From a virus: a stretch of DNA of 40,242 nt. The stretch lies in IMG/VR virus record IMGVR_UViG_3300032893_000142, positions 1 to 40,242 of that record. One strand, given 5' to 3'. How positions within the stretch are numbered: position 1 is the stretch's first letter; the number at the start of each line of letters is the position of its first letter. The notes beneath the pieces are model-generated. The model was not told the origin of the DNA, ran no database searches, and worked only from the letters and a program-made list of their open reading frames with translations. Below are positions 29,435 to 36,654 of this stretch, piece after piece. The translations under genes and the position numbers were made by a program.

Positions 29435-30556
29435 ATGAAAAAAATTGCTTTTGGGCTATTGCTCACATTATTTTCCACCATCGCATGCTCTGCAACGTTT
29501 CTTCCGGTTCAACTGCTCAATCCAACGGGCTCTAACTCGGGTCAGGCAATCGTCTCGACAGGCGCCTCCAGCGCGCCGGCTTGGGGCGGCATTGGTGTCA
29601 ACGGCATCTCAGCAATCGCGGCCAATACGGTTCTCGCGAATGCCACTGGCTCGTCTGCTTCGCCCACAGCGTTCGCCATGCCAAGTTGCTCGACATCGAC
29701 AAACATCCTTCAGTACACGACCAGCACTGGCTTCACTTGCAACACATCGGCATGGACCGCTGGTAACGCTGCGTCCTTCAGTACGCTCACGGCAACCGGA
29801 CAAACGAGTTTGGGGGGGGCGGCCGGCGCTGAAGCGTTCCGCGCAGTCACGACTGCGAGCGCGGTGAACTGGATTCAGGCCAGTGGGGCTACGACTGGCA
29901 GCGGCCCATCGATCTCTGCGCAGGGAAGTGATGCCAATATTTCTCTCGGTATCACTGCGAAGGGAAGCGCTAACATCTTTTTTAATACGGGTGGTGGTAG
30001 TCAGGTATTAGTCACACATACCGCTTCTTCTACTCGACAACTCACGTTGACTGGATCGAATGGTGGAAACCCGACGATTGGCACGACGGCCGGTAACGTT
30101 TCCTTCAGTTCTGCTATTGCGCCATCGACAACGGCCGGCATTATCGGCACTACTCTGGCGGATAACGCGAATGCCGGGAGTGTCGGTGAATATGTGACTT
30201 CAAGCGTGACCTCTGTTGGGATGACATCCGCCTCAATCGTCAATCTCACCAGCATCAGCCTGACAGCCGGTGATTGGGACGTGGGCGGAAACGTCATTTG
30301 CACGGGTGCATCCTCGGCCACCATCAGTAGCTTGACGACAGCAATCAACACCACCAGCGCGACGTTTCCAGCATCTCCGTTCTTCTCAGTCTTCAATGGA
30401 TTGTCCTACGCGGCAAACTCATCCGTATCGCAGCAACCTGCTGTACAGCGCGAGTCGCTTTCGTCGACTACCACTGTCTATCTGGTGACGCAACTAGTCT
30501 GGACCACGGGCACGGCATCATGCAGCGGTTTCATCCGCGCGCGCCGCGTGCGATAA
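29435..30556 (+). CDS. Exported fibre-like protein with signal peptide, 373 aa
   Basis: Residues 1-20 (MKKIAFGLLLTLFSTIACSA) are a Sec signal peptide, cut after CSA or possibly a weak lipobox at the Cys18. The mature part is Ser/Thr/Ala/Gly-rich: a fibre-like repeat region (ISAIAANTVLANATGSSASP, IQASGATTGSGPSISAQGSD) and a C-terminal domain (about 255-373) with ISLTAGDWDVGGNV and final SGFIRARRVR, which I recognise as a common tail-fibre tip. A fibre tip fused to a signal peptide, right after the spike gene, is peculiar; see findings. Cysteines are few. Confidence 0.7.
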   Translation: MKKIAFGLLLTLFSTIACSATFLPVQLLNPTGSNSGQAIVSTGASSAPAWGGIGVNGISAIAANTVLANATGSSASPTAFAMPSCSTSTNILQYTTSTGFTCNTSAWTAGNAASFSTLTATGQTSLGGAAGAEAFRAVTTASAVNWIQASGATTGSGPSISAQGSDANISLGITAKGSANIFFNTGGGSQVLVTHTASSTRQLTLTGSNGGNPTIGTTAGNVSFSSAIAPSTTAGIIGTTLADNANAGSVGEYVTSSVTSVGMTSASIVNLTSISLTAGDWDVGGNVICTGASSATISSLTTAINTTSATFPASPFFSVFNGLSYAANSSVSQQPAVQRESLSSTTTVYLVTQLVWTTGTASCSGFIRARRVR

Positions 30557-30579
30557 AACTATGCTCTAACGGGGAATAT

Positions 30580-30945
30580 ATGGATTACGACATGGCCATC
30601 GCCGAACTGAGAACGCGCCAGAGCGCGGAAGCTATTGCTATCGTCAAGCTCGATGAACGTGTTTCGAAGCACGACGAAATCATCAAGGTTCTCACGGAGT
30701 CTCTGGCGACGAAAGACGACATCGCGGATCTTCGCAGCGACATTCGGGAGCGCCTGGATCGTGATGAGCTTCTCGACGAGCGGCTCGATCATCAGCGCCA
30801 GCGCATCGCTGAACTCGAAGCCGAGCGCAAGGAAAAAAAATCGGCAGATGAGCATTCGTTTAACCGGAGGATGAGCTGGGCGATGCTCGCCATGTTTCTG
30901 TGGGAATGCGTTCTCACCTGGGTAGGTATGCATCATGGAAAGTGA
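30580..30945 (+). CDS. Coiled-coil protein with C-terminal membrane anchor, 121 aa
   Basis: ATG 30580 follows a GGGG stretch. Residues 5-90 are a long charged helix (ELRTRQSAEAIAIVKLDERV, then RLDHQRQRIAELEAERKEKK) and residues 96-116 (MSWAMLAMFLWECVLTWVGM) a single membrane span. Such proteins commonly precede holin and endolysin genes in phages. It could be a membrane-anchored lysis accessory, but lacks the N-terminal anchor and signal of an i-spanin. It overlaps the next gene by 11 bp. Confidence 0.6.
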   Translation: MDYDMAIAELRTRQSAEAIAIVKLDERVSKHDEIIKVLTESLATKDDIADLRSDIRERLDRDELLDERLDHQRQRIAELEAERKEKKSADEHSFNRRMSWAMLAMFLWECVLTWVGMHHGK

Positions 30946-31387
30946 AGGCCCATTTCTCAAGCGACTGTACCTTCGGTTCAGAAGTCCGAAGGTGTTTGTC
31001 GTTGCCTTGTGCACATTCGTCGTGACGATGTTCGCGCTGCATTTCGGCTTCGGTTATGACGCAGATTGGGGCGGCACGAACCTGACGCTCTCTATCGAGG
31101 CATCGGTCGCGAGCGCAGTGATTACCGCCGCGTTCCCTGAAATGATCCGCTTGTTGCGTTTCATCATCGATCGCCTCGAGGACTTGCATACGGTCGCCGT
31201 CGAAACCCGGCGCATCGCTGCGGACGTGCAGGAACACGGCCAGATGATCGAGAAGACGCTAAAGGGCGTCCTGCTCATTGCGGAGTCCCAGCGCGACATG
31301 CTGCTGGATCATAGGGCGCTCCTGCAGGCGCTCAACGATGGCGACGCGCGGATTTTGAAAGCGCTCACCGAAGAGGATGAATCGTGA
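30935..31387 (+). CDS. Two-span membrane protein of the lysis cassette, 150 aa
   Basis: Two hydrophobic segments at about residues 18-40 (PKVFVVALCTFVVTMFALHF) and 52-72 (LSIEASVASAVITAAFPEMI), then a long soluble helix. The first half recalls low-affinity iron-permease-like membrane proteins, but in this place a holin or holin partner is more plausible. It ends coupled to the endolysin GTG (31384). The presence of a second holin-like gene downstream leaves open which one sets lysis timing. Confidence 0.55.
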   Translation: MESEGPFLKRLYLRFRSPKVFVVALCTFVVTMFALHFGFGYDADWGGTNLTLSIEASVASAVITAAFPEMIRLLRFIIDRLEDLHTVAVETRRIAADVQEHGQMIEKTLKGVLLIAESQRDMLLDHRALLQALNDGDARILKALTEEDES

Positions 31388-31920
31388 CGCCAGATCAACT
31401 ATCGGCGGCGCTAGGCATTCCGATGGCGCGCGCGCAGATGTGGGCCGATCCTCTGACGGCGGCGGCCGAACTCTATGCGATCGATACGCCAGCGCGCCAG
31501 GCTACGTTTCTCGCGCAGATCGGACATGAGTCAGGACGCCTCGTCTTCCTCACCGAACTGTGGGGACCGACAGAGGAACAGAAGGGCTACGAGGGCCGCG
31601 CAGACCTCGGCAACACACATCCCGGCGACGGCTTTACGTACCGCGGGCGCGGCCTCATCCAGATCACCGGGCGCGCGAACTATCAGCGCGCGGGCGACGA
31701 GCTGGCACTACCCCTGATCGACCATCCCGAGCTTCTCGCGCAACCGGACAATGCTGCGCTCTCCGCCGCGTGGTTCTGGAATTCGCGTGGCTTGAGCGTG
31801 CTCGCAGATGCTGGCGACTTCGAAACCATCACGCGCCGGATCAATGGCGGGCTCAACGGGCTTGAGGATCGAGAAGCCCTCTGGAAGACGGCGAAAGCCG
31901 CATTGGGAGTTACATCATGA
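31384..31920 (+). CDS. Endolysin, glycoside hydrolase family 19 type, 178 aa
   Basis: A muralytic chitinase-fold enzyme that cuts the glycan strands of peptidoglycan. Catalytic Glu49 is in AQIGHESGRL; YEGRADLGN (69-77) and GDGFTYRGRGLIQITGRANY (81-100) are family signatures; the C-terminal RRINGGLNGLEDR is also typical. No signal peptide, so release needs a holin. GTG 31384 overlaps the preceding stop. Near the usual length of phage GH19 endolysins. Confidence 0.9.
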   Translation: MTPDQLSAALGIPMARAQMWADPLTAAAELYAIDTPARQATFLAQIGHESGRLVFLTELWGPTEEQKGYEGRADLGNTHPGDGFTYRGRGLIQITGRANYQRAGDELALPLIDHPELLAQPDNAALSAAWFWNSRGLSVLADAGDFETITRRINGGLNGLEDREALWKTAKAALGVTS

Positions 31921-32489
31921 GCGCGTGGGATTCCGCACTGAACGTCGTTAAGGCGCTTGCCCCCACATTGGCCACTGCATTAGGCGGACCATTAGCCGGG
32001 GGGGCCGTGATGGCCCTAGAAAGCGTCTTCGGCATCACGCCAAAGCCAGATGCATCAACCGATGACCGGCAGGCGACACTTGCTGCGGCGATCAGTGGTG
32101 CGACGCCCGAGCAACTCGCGGCAATGAGGGCCAAGGATCAAGATTATGCGCTCGCGATGGCACAAGCAGGATTTAAGAATACTGAGACGCTCGCGAGTTT
32201 GAACGTCCAAGATCGCGTTAGCGCACGGACGATGGAAACTTCGACGCGATCCATCATGCCCCCTTTGATGGGTTCTGCGATCATTCTAGGGAGTCTTGGT
32301 GCGACGGCAGCTATTCTATCTGGCCATGTATCGATGGCGGATACGACGACAGCAACGATGGTTGGAACCGTATTAGGCTATCTCTTCAGTGAAGCCAAGG
32401 CTGTTCTCTCGTTCTATTTCGGCTCTACAAGCGATACCGCGCAGGTCAATGACCTCCTAGCCAAATCGACGCCGCCGGAGGCGAAATGA
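31917..32489 (+). CDS. Holin of the 3-TM superfamily type, 190 aa
   Basis: It has an Ala/Gly-rich hydrophobic N-terminus (ALAPTLATALGGPLAGGAVM), a long soluble helix with AMRAKDQDYALAMAQAGFKN, and two membrane spans near residues 115-140 (MPPLMGSAIILGSLGATAAI) and 145-170 (ATMVGTVLGYLFSEAKAVLS). This arrangement matches the three-TM holin family found beside endolysins in gene-transfer agents and phages. It is coupled to the endolysin (ATGA). It would form the membrane lesion that lets the endolysin out. Confidence 0.7.
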   Translation: MSAWDSALNVVKALAPTLATALGGPLAGGAVMALESVFGITPKPDASTDDRQATLAAAISGATPEQLAAMRAKDQDYALAMAQAGFKNTETLASLNVQDRVSARTMETSTRSIMPPLMGSAIILGSLGATAAILSGHVSMADTTTATMVGTVLGYLFSEAKAVLSFYFGSTSDTAQVNDLLAKSTPPEAK

Positions 32490-32752
32490 GCAAGGTCGGC
32501 CGCTACCTTCTGAACTGGCTCATCTGGCTCGACGAAGGCGCGAATGTGGCGCGCGGAGGCGATCCGCACGAAACGATATCGAGCGTCGCAGGCAAGGCGC
32601 AGATCAAGGGCGAGCGCTGGGCGTGCGTGCTTTGCCGTGCGCTCGACTGGATACAGAAAGACCATTGCAAGAACTCGATCATGCCCGGCATCGGCGCGGA
32701 GGCGGTTGCGCCAGATGCCATCGCTCCGAATAATGCCGAGGGCGGCGCTTAG
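32486..32752 (+). CDS. Conserved small phage protein of the lysis region, 88 aa
   Basis: The sequence MSKVGRYLLNWLIWLDEGAN then DPHETISSVAGKAQIKGERW and ACVLCRALDWI belongs to a type widespread in prophages, usually next to endolysin and holin. It has an amphipathic N-terminus and a CxxC. It has no export signal and is not a spanin. Role unknown. It is the last rightward gene and overlaps the end of the leftward wHTH gene by 4 bp. Confidence 0.65.
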   Translation: MSKVGRYLLNWLIWLDEGANVARGGDPHETISSVAGKAQIKGERWACVLCRALDWIQKDHCKNSIMPGIGAEAVAPDAIAPNNAEGGA

Positions 32753-33162
32753 CCTGCCGCTGAACTACCCTGATATTCTCCGAAAAGTGCTTCGACGAGC
32801 GGATCGCGGAACGGCTTGAACGTCTCGATCCATGGCTTCGGCGAGGGATCCTCCGGCTTCGCATGCGTCTTGCGCCATACCTGATCGCCGACGGCTTTGC
32901 GCGTGGCCGGCCGCTCGACGCTCTTTCCGGGCTTCAACACCCATAGCGCTGCGGGCTTGCCCTGACGGTTGAGCGGCCAGCCGATGATGTGAGCTTTGCC
33001 ATCACGTTCTAGGTGGCGCATCGCGGAAGAGGCGGCGGTGTCTCGGAGCTCAAGCGCGTCCGCAATCTCGCGCGCTGTGCGCGGTTTCTTGTCGCTCATT
33101 AACTCACGCACTCGCTGATACGCTTTCGTTCCCGGGTTCTTCGTTATGGCGCGTTCAGTCAT
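32749..33162 (-). CDS. Winged-helix DNA-binding protein, 137 aa
   Basis: Residues 12-70 (KAYQRVRELMSDKKPRTARE then IADALELRDTAASSAMRHLE) show a winged helix-turn-helix with the recognition helix around TAASSAMRHL and the wing GKAHIIGWPLNRQGKPAALW. The AGGAGG site lies 4 bases before ATG 33162 (and 1 before the ATG at 33165). It is the last gene of the leftward operon, a likely transcription regulator of phage or host genes. The C-terminus is Pro/Trp-rich. Confidence 0.65.
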   Translation of the reverse strand: MTERAITKNPGTKAYQRVRELMSDKKPRTAREIADALELRDTAASSAMRHLERDGKAHIIGWPLNRQGKPAALWVLKPGKSVERPATRKAVGDQVWRKTHAKPEDPSPKPWIETFKPFRDPLVEALFGEYQGSSAAG

Positions 33163-33488
33163 CATCCCTCCTTTCCCTGAGCCAAGGCGGCGTCGATAGC
33201 GGCATCAAAAGATTCGCCACGAAGCGCCCAGTCGATTTCCCAATTGGGATTTCCGCTCGCGTAGTTCTTGACCGCTACGGCTTGGCGGCGCAACCAGCGA
33301 TATCGAGCTGCGTCACGCTCAAGCCCCGATGCCCGCGCAGCCTCTTCAATAGCGATCCTGACCTGAGCCTCGATATCCGAACGCAGGGCGGCGAGGTCTT
33401 TGGCTTGCTGCTCGATCAACCTATCCTTCGCGCGAATGGAGTCTGCGTAGGCGTCTAGTTGGTCGTACAGGGCATCAAGGTCGTCCAT
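33162..33488 (-). CDS. Coiled-coil hypothetical protein, 108 aa
   Basis: ATG 33488 has AAGGAGAGAGC directly upstream, so this start is chosen over one 13 codons earlier. The first 70 residues (DDLDALYDQLDAYADSIRAK, then DRLIEQQAKDLAALRSDIEA) are a coiled coil; the last part RDAARYRWLRRQAV with NWEIDWALRGESFDAAIDAA is a widespread ending in phage Ea22-like proteins (RYRWLR). Function unknown. It overlaps both neighbours. Confidence 0.6.
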   Translation of the reverse strand: MDDLDALYDQLDAYADSIRAKDRLIEQQAKDLAALRSDIEAQVRIAIEEAARASGLERDAARYRWLRRQAVAVKNYASGNPNWEIDWALRGESFDAAIDAALAQGKEG

Positions 33489-33738
33489 TGCTCTCTCCTT
33501 CAGACTTTGCGAGGGCGCGTATCTCATCCCGAATCTCGCGCAAGCTCGCCATTGTCATTTCGCATGCGATCTCACCGGCTGCGCTGTTACCGACGCTTAC
33601 CTGGTATGTTTCGAGGATGGTGATAGCCTCTTCAAGCGCCGCGGCGCGCGATGCTTGCCATGCGGCGAACAAGTCCCGATCAGTCGAGTCGCGTTCCGTC
33701 AGGTCGCACCACTTCTCAAACTTTTCACGCGTCGCCAT
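33475..33738 (-). CDS. Hypothetical protein, 87 aa
   Basis: ATG 33738 (MATREKFEKWCDLTERDSTD) is preceded by GGGGGTGAG. The FEKW...D..LFAAWQASRAAA motif is common in small early phage proteins that carry a W-x-A-S-R block, often found beside RYRWLR proteins. The rest is a charged helix. No function known. Overlaps the next gene by 14 bp. Confidence 0.6.
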   Translation of the reverse strand: MATREKFEKWCDLTERDSTDRDLFAAWQASRAAALEEAITILETYQVSVGNSAAGEIACEMTMASLREIRDEIRALAKSEGESNGRP

Positions 33739-33991
33739 GCTCACCCCCATCACACTCGATCTCGTCTTCACATGCAGCGACAGCAGATTGGAATGCCTCG
33801 CGCTTCACCCTGATAACGAACACAACGTTTTCCCACTGGCCGGTAGCGATGTCGCGCATGGAAACGCAATCCGTTCCAAACGACACCTCGACGTATCCGT
33901 GCCGTTGCTTTGCGCTAGTGATCGACTCCGAGAGAATCTGGACGCCAACGTTATCGACGCCCACATGCTGGATCAATTCGTCGAGTTTCAT
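33725..33991 (-). CDS. Hypothetical protein, 88 aa
   Basis: Starts at ATG 33991 after GAAGGAGGTGC. The sequence MKLDELIQHVGVDNVGVQIL then GTDCVSMRDIATGQWENVVF suggests a small alpha/beta fold, followed by an acidic tail. A coupled member of the leftward early operon. No family recognised. Confidence 0.5.
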   Translation of the reverse strand: MKLDELIQHVGVDNVGVQILSESITSAKQRHGYVEVSFGTDCVSMRDIATGQWENVVFVIRVKREAFQSAVAACEDEIECDGGEHGDA

Positions 33992-35799
33992 TGAGCACCT
34001 CCTTCGCCGCGCTCGATCTCGGCTTTGCGGGCGGTGACTTCACCGCGAAGCGCATATGCCAGTTGTTCCGCGTTGTAGTCCCATTGCGTCGCAGGTTGGG
34101 GCGGCGAATCGAAGCCGTCTTGTTCGTAAGTGACCGCCTCCGCGATGCAATTCGCCGCTTCTTCGATCAACTTGAGCATCCCATCGCTCATGCGATCGGC
34201 AGAAAGCGTGGAGCGGGCTGCGATGTGTTCGATCAGCGAAATTTGATCGCGTCGCCAGTCTTTCTCGTCGTGGACGTAATCAAAGCGCTCGCAAAGCAGC
34301 CGGTGAAAGTTCTTGAAGCGGTGTGAGTCATCGCTCGTGCGCTCGGTTGGCGCTTGGGTGAGAAGGGCGTCAAGCTGCTCCGCGAGGAGGTGCGGGCAAT
34401 GTGACTTGTCTGGAAGCGGTATTGTGTTGCAGCGAATCATATGCGCTGCTCGTTGAATTGTTTGCTTCTGCTCCCCGCTCAGCGCTGCTCGTGGGGCTGC
34501 TGCGCGGATTGAGAAACGTTCTCGGATTTGTGCATCTCTATCTGCGATGTCGTAAGCATCGATCTCAAACATTTTTGCGAGGCGGTGCCCATGTTCGGCA
34601 ATGAATTTTTCATCAGATTCCTCGCCGGATTGCGGTGCTGCCTCTTCGTCATCATCCCAATGAATCTTACGGGGCTTGAGCTTGGGTATTTCCCCCTTCG
34701 CTGCTTGCGGTGCTGTCGCGCGGGCTTCGTCTCGCTCCTGAACGACGCGTTTTACAGCAAGCGGCAGGCCTTCGATGGTTGCTGAGGTCTCCGGGCCGAT
34801 ATGCGCCGCACATTGTTGAATGCAAAGTGCCTGCCGATGCGTGCTCATGATTGCCGCGTCGCGTTCCGCAATAAGTGCTGCCAGTTCCTCCCACCCCGCG
34901 GATTGCGGGGAGGCGGCGCGGGCCACCGACCCTTCCGCACACTCGCCGCAGCGTAGGTCGTACCATGCGGCGCATTCAACCAAGGCGCTCGCCAGCGTCG
35001 GGTATGCTGCCGTATCCCAGCATTCCGGGTAATGGATCTTTGCTGCGAGCTTCTCCAACGCCGCGTGATCATCGACTAGGCGCTTCACGGCGCGCGGCAG
35101 GCCCTCGATGGTTGACGAAGTGTCAGGGCCGATATGCGCCGCACACTGCTGAATGCAAAGCGCCTGCCGATGCGTGCTCATGATTGCAGCGTCGCGCTCG
35201 GCTATCAGTGCCGCGCTCTCATCAGGCTGCGCCGGGCATGCATATCCGCTTGCTTCTGCCCCGCAGTCGCCCTCACAAACGCCGCAGGGCTGTGCTGCCG
35301 CATCTGCGGCGACGGTAGGCGTAGGGGCGACGTCCCACTTCGGCAATTCCTGCCAGCCTACGATCTCATCGCCTTCGCTAAGGCCGATCGGCTCAAAGAC
35401 CTCGTTGTATTCGCCGCTCATGTCGAGTCCACACACGTACCAACCATCTGCGATGAACTCGTCGCCAGATCGATCGGAAAGGCAACCGTCATCGGTGAAC
35501 TTGTTGGCAAAGTTCGCCGAAAACACGGCGACCTTACCGGGCGGATTCGATTGCGCGCGGCGCACAGCGATAATGAATTCCCAGCACTTGCCTTCGGGGA
35601 CCGGAGGCGTACCCATCTGCCACGCTACCGCCCCTCCCGCCGTATCTAAAGCGAGAGCGGCGACATCGGCCCGCACATACGCGACTTCTTCGATCATGTC
35701 GTCACCCACTGAATCTTCGCACCATGTGTGCGAGCCAAGTTCTCCCTGCTCGCGCTGGAGGTAGATGCGCTCAGGCGCCCAGTTTTTCGTCGTATCCAT
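33988..35799 (-). CDS. Large mosaic early protein with internal duplication, 603 aa
   Basis: The protein looks assembled from small early-phage modules. About residues 95-155 contain the DUF551-like DGWYVCGLDMSGEYNEVF and EIVGWQELPKWDVAP; residues about 195-239 and 306-350 are two copies of ALIAERDAAIMSTHRQALCI and following; a Cys-rich part (CGVCEGDCG) lies at about 172-180; the last third is helical. The overall role is unknown. The size is exceptional in an operon of genes under 120 aa. ATG 35799 follows AGAGGAAAC. It overlaps the next gene by 4 bp. Confidence 0.65.
   Translation of the reverse strand: MDTTKNWAPERIYLQREQGELGSHTWCEDSVGDDMIEEVAYVRADVAALALDTAGGAVAWQMGTPPVPEGKCWEFIIAVRRAQSNPPGKVAVFSANFANKFTDDGCLSDRSGDEFIADGWYVCGLDMSGEYNEVFEPIGLSEGDEIVGWQELPKWDVAPTPTVAADAAAQPCGVCEGDCGAEASGYACPAQPDESAALIAERDAAIMSTHRQALCIQQCAAHIGPDTSSTIEGLPRAVKRLVDDHAALEKLAAKIHYPECWDTAAYPTLASALVECAAWYDLRCGECAEGSVARAASPQSAGWEELAALIAERDAAIMSTHRQALCIQQCAAHIGPETSATIEGLPLAVKRVVQERDEARATAPQAAKGEIPKLKPRKIHWDDDEEAAPQSGEESDEKFIAEHGHRLAKMFEIDAYDIADRDAQIRERFSIRAAAPRAALSGEQKQTIQRAAHMIRCNTIPLPDKSHCPHLLAEQLDALLTQAPTERTSDDSHRFKNFHRLLCERFDYVHDEKDWRRDQISLIEHIAARSTLSADRMSDGMLKLIEEAANCIAEAVTYEQDGFDSPPQPATQWDYNAEQLAYALRGEVTARKAEIERGEGGAQ
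34749..34882. repeat. Direct repeat inside the 603-aa gene, copy A
   Basis: About 134 bp strongly similar to 35082-35215, offset by 333 bp (111 codons, in frame). Both encode the AERDAAIMSTHRQALCIQQC block. The differences are scattered, many silent, so the duplication is not recent, or the block came twice from different sources. Confidence 0.75.
35082..35215. repeat. Direct repeat inside the 603-aa gene, copy B
   Basis: Partner of 34749-34882. The longest fully shared stretches lie around the codons for STHRQALCIQQCAAHIG. Copy B lies nearer the N-terminus of the protein. Confidence 0.75.
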
Positions 35800-35817
35800 C
35801 GTTTCCTCTGTCTCGGG

Positions 35818-35997
35818 TTAGGCGAACAGATCGAGCTGCGCGGCGGCTTCGTCGGTCTTCATCGCCCGAAGGCGTCGCGACGCCGCCCACCGCAGAAGAG
35901 TCGCGTGCCAGCCGTGGTGGTGGCCTTGAAGCCGCACGACCATCGCCTGATGCAGATAGGTCCGCGCCATGTGGATGTGCAGCTCGCGGTCGGTCAT
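35818..35997 (-). CDS. Small hypothetical protein, 59 aa
   Basis: ATG 35997 overlaps the stop of the upstream 87-aa gene (ATGA). The product begins MTDRELHIHMARTYLHQAMV, contains a histidine-rich GHHHGWHATLLRW and ends AAAQLDLFA. The LDLFA-type end is frequent in phage early proteins. It fills the otherwise empty space before the 603-aa gene. Function unknown. Confidence 0.55.
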   Translation of the reverse strand: MTDRELHIHMARTYLHQAMVVRLQGHHHGWHATLLRWAASRRLRAMKTDEAAAQLDLFA

Positions 35998-36257
35998 GGT
36001 TTCACGCTACCGGTCTTCACCCAGCGCGCAATGCCAAGTTCGCAGGCCGTCGTCAGGCAGATTCCGTTGGCCATGCCAGCATGTGTGCGTGGGTTGCCGC
36101 AACCGCACCAGCAGGTCTTGCGTCGCCCAGGTCGCTTCGGTAGTGGCTCGCTATAGCGAACGTGGTCAAGCGAGGATCCATGCTGGCCCCAGCCATCTGT
36201 GCCGCCGCGCATCGCCGCCGAAAGTGCCCGGCGACTAAGTTTGTTCAAGTCGGTCAT
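35994..36257 (-). CDS. Small Cys-containing protein, 87 aa
   Basis: Starts at ATG 36257 (MTDLNKLSRRALSAAMRGGT). The basic centre LPKRPGRRKTCWCGCGNPRT, with CWCGC and a downstream ICLTTACELG, suggests a small zinc-binding nucleic-acid-associated fold. It is coupled to the 59-aa gene. No family was recognised. Confidence 0.55.
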   Translation of the reverse strand: MTDLNKLSRRALSAAMRGGTDGWGQHGSSLDHVRYSEPLPKRPGRRKTCWCGCGNPRTHAGMANGICLTTACELGIARWVKTGSVKP

Positions 36258-36286
36258 GGTCTATGCCGGTTACGGGTGGGGAGTTA

Positions 36287-36302
36287 GGCGGCGCTGGCCG
36301 CC
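36287..36302 (-). other. GC-rich hairpin in an operon gap
   Basis: GGCGGC-GCTG-GCCGCC is a perfect 6-bp stem in the 52-bp gap between two leftward genes. No T-run follows on the minus strand, so it is not a normal terminator; it may be an mRNA processing or stability element. Confidence 0.3.
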
Positions 36303-36309
36303 GCCGCAG

Positions 36310-36654
36310 TTAAACGTTCTTTGCTTCGACGCGCTGATTAGCTGATATCGTGCGCCATACTTCGATCTTTGCTTGAACTGCGATCATCATCCACCGAAAT
36401 TCTTCCTCTCTCTTCACGGCGTCACATAGAGCTTCCAAATGATCCATGTAGCCTTTATCGGCATACGCTTCGCGCTCTTGTGCACTTACCGCGTTATGAC
36501 CCGCGCGCTCGGCTTCCTTCATCAAGAGAGCTTTCTTACTCTTGCGAAACTCTTCCATATAGACGCGGTTAGCTCTAGCCTGAGCATATTCTAGTGCGTT
36601 GTCTCGAATGAAATCGAGGCACTTGAAAATGTTGATGTCGGAAATGTCGCTCAT
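36310..36654 (-). CDS. Helical early protein of the recombination operon, 114 aa
   Basis: The sequence MSDISDINIFKCLDFIRDNA then LEYAQARANRVYMEEFRKSK and KALLMKEAERAG is a conserved type often found directly after YqaJ exonuclease in phage operons. It is all-helical and highly charged. It may be an accessory of the exonuclease/annealing pair, by position only. Start ATG 36654 overlaps the YqaJ stop (ATGA). Confidence 0.65.
   Translation of the reverse strand: MSDISDINIFKCLDFIRDNALEYAQARANRVYMEEFRKSKKALLMKEAERAGHNAVSAQEREAYADKGYMDHLEALCDAVKREEEFRWMMIAVQAKIEVWRTISANQRVEAKNV

Noticed and set aside
27363-30556. A diversity-generating retroelement acting on the spike or fibre gene, as in Bordetella phage BPP-1
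   Set aside because: No reverse transcriptase gene and no template/variable repeat pair with adenine-directed differences was seen.
32749-33991. A toxin-antitoxin pair among the small leftward genes
   Set aside because: Overlapping small genes suggest it, but none has a recognisable toxin fold, and similar RYRWLR and W-x-A-S-R proteins are ordinary phage early proteins.
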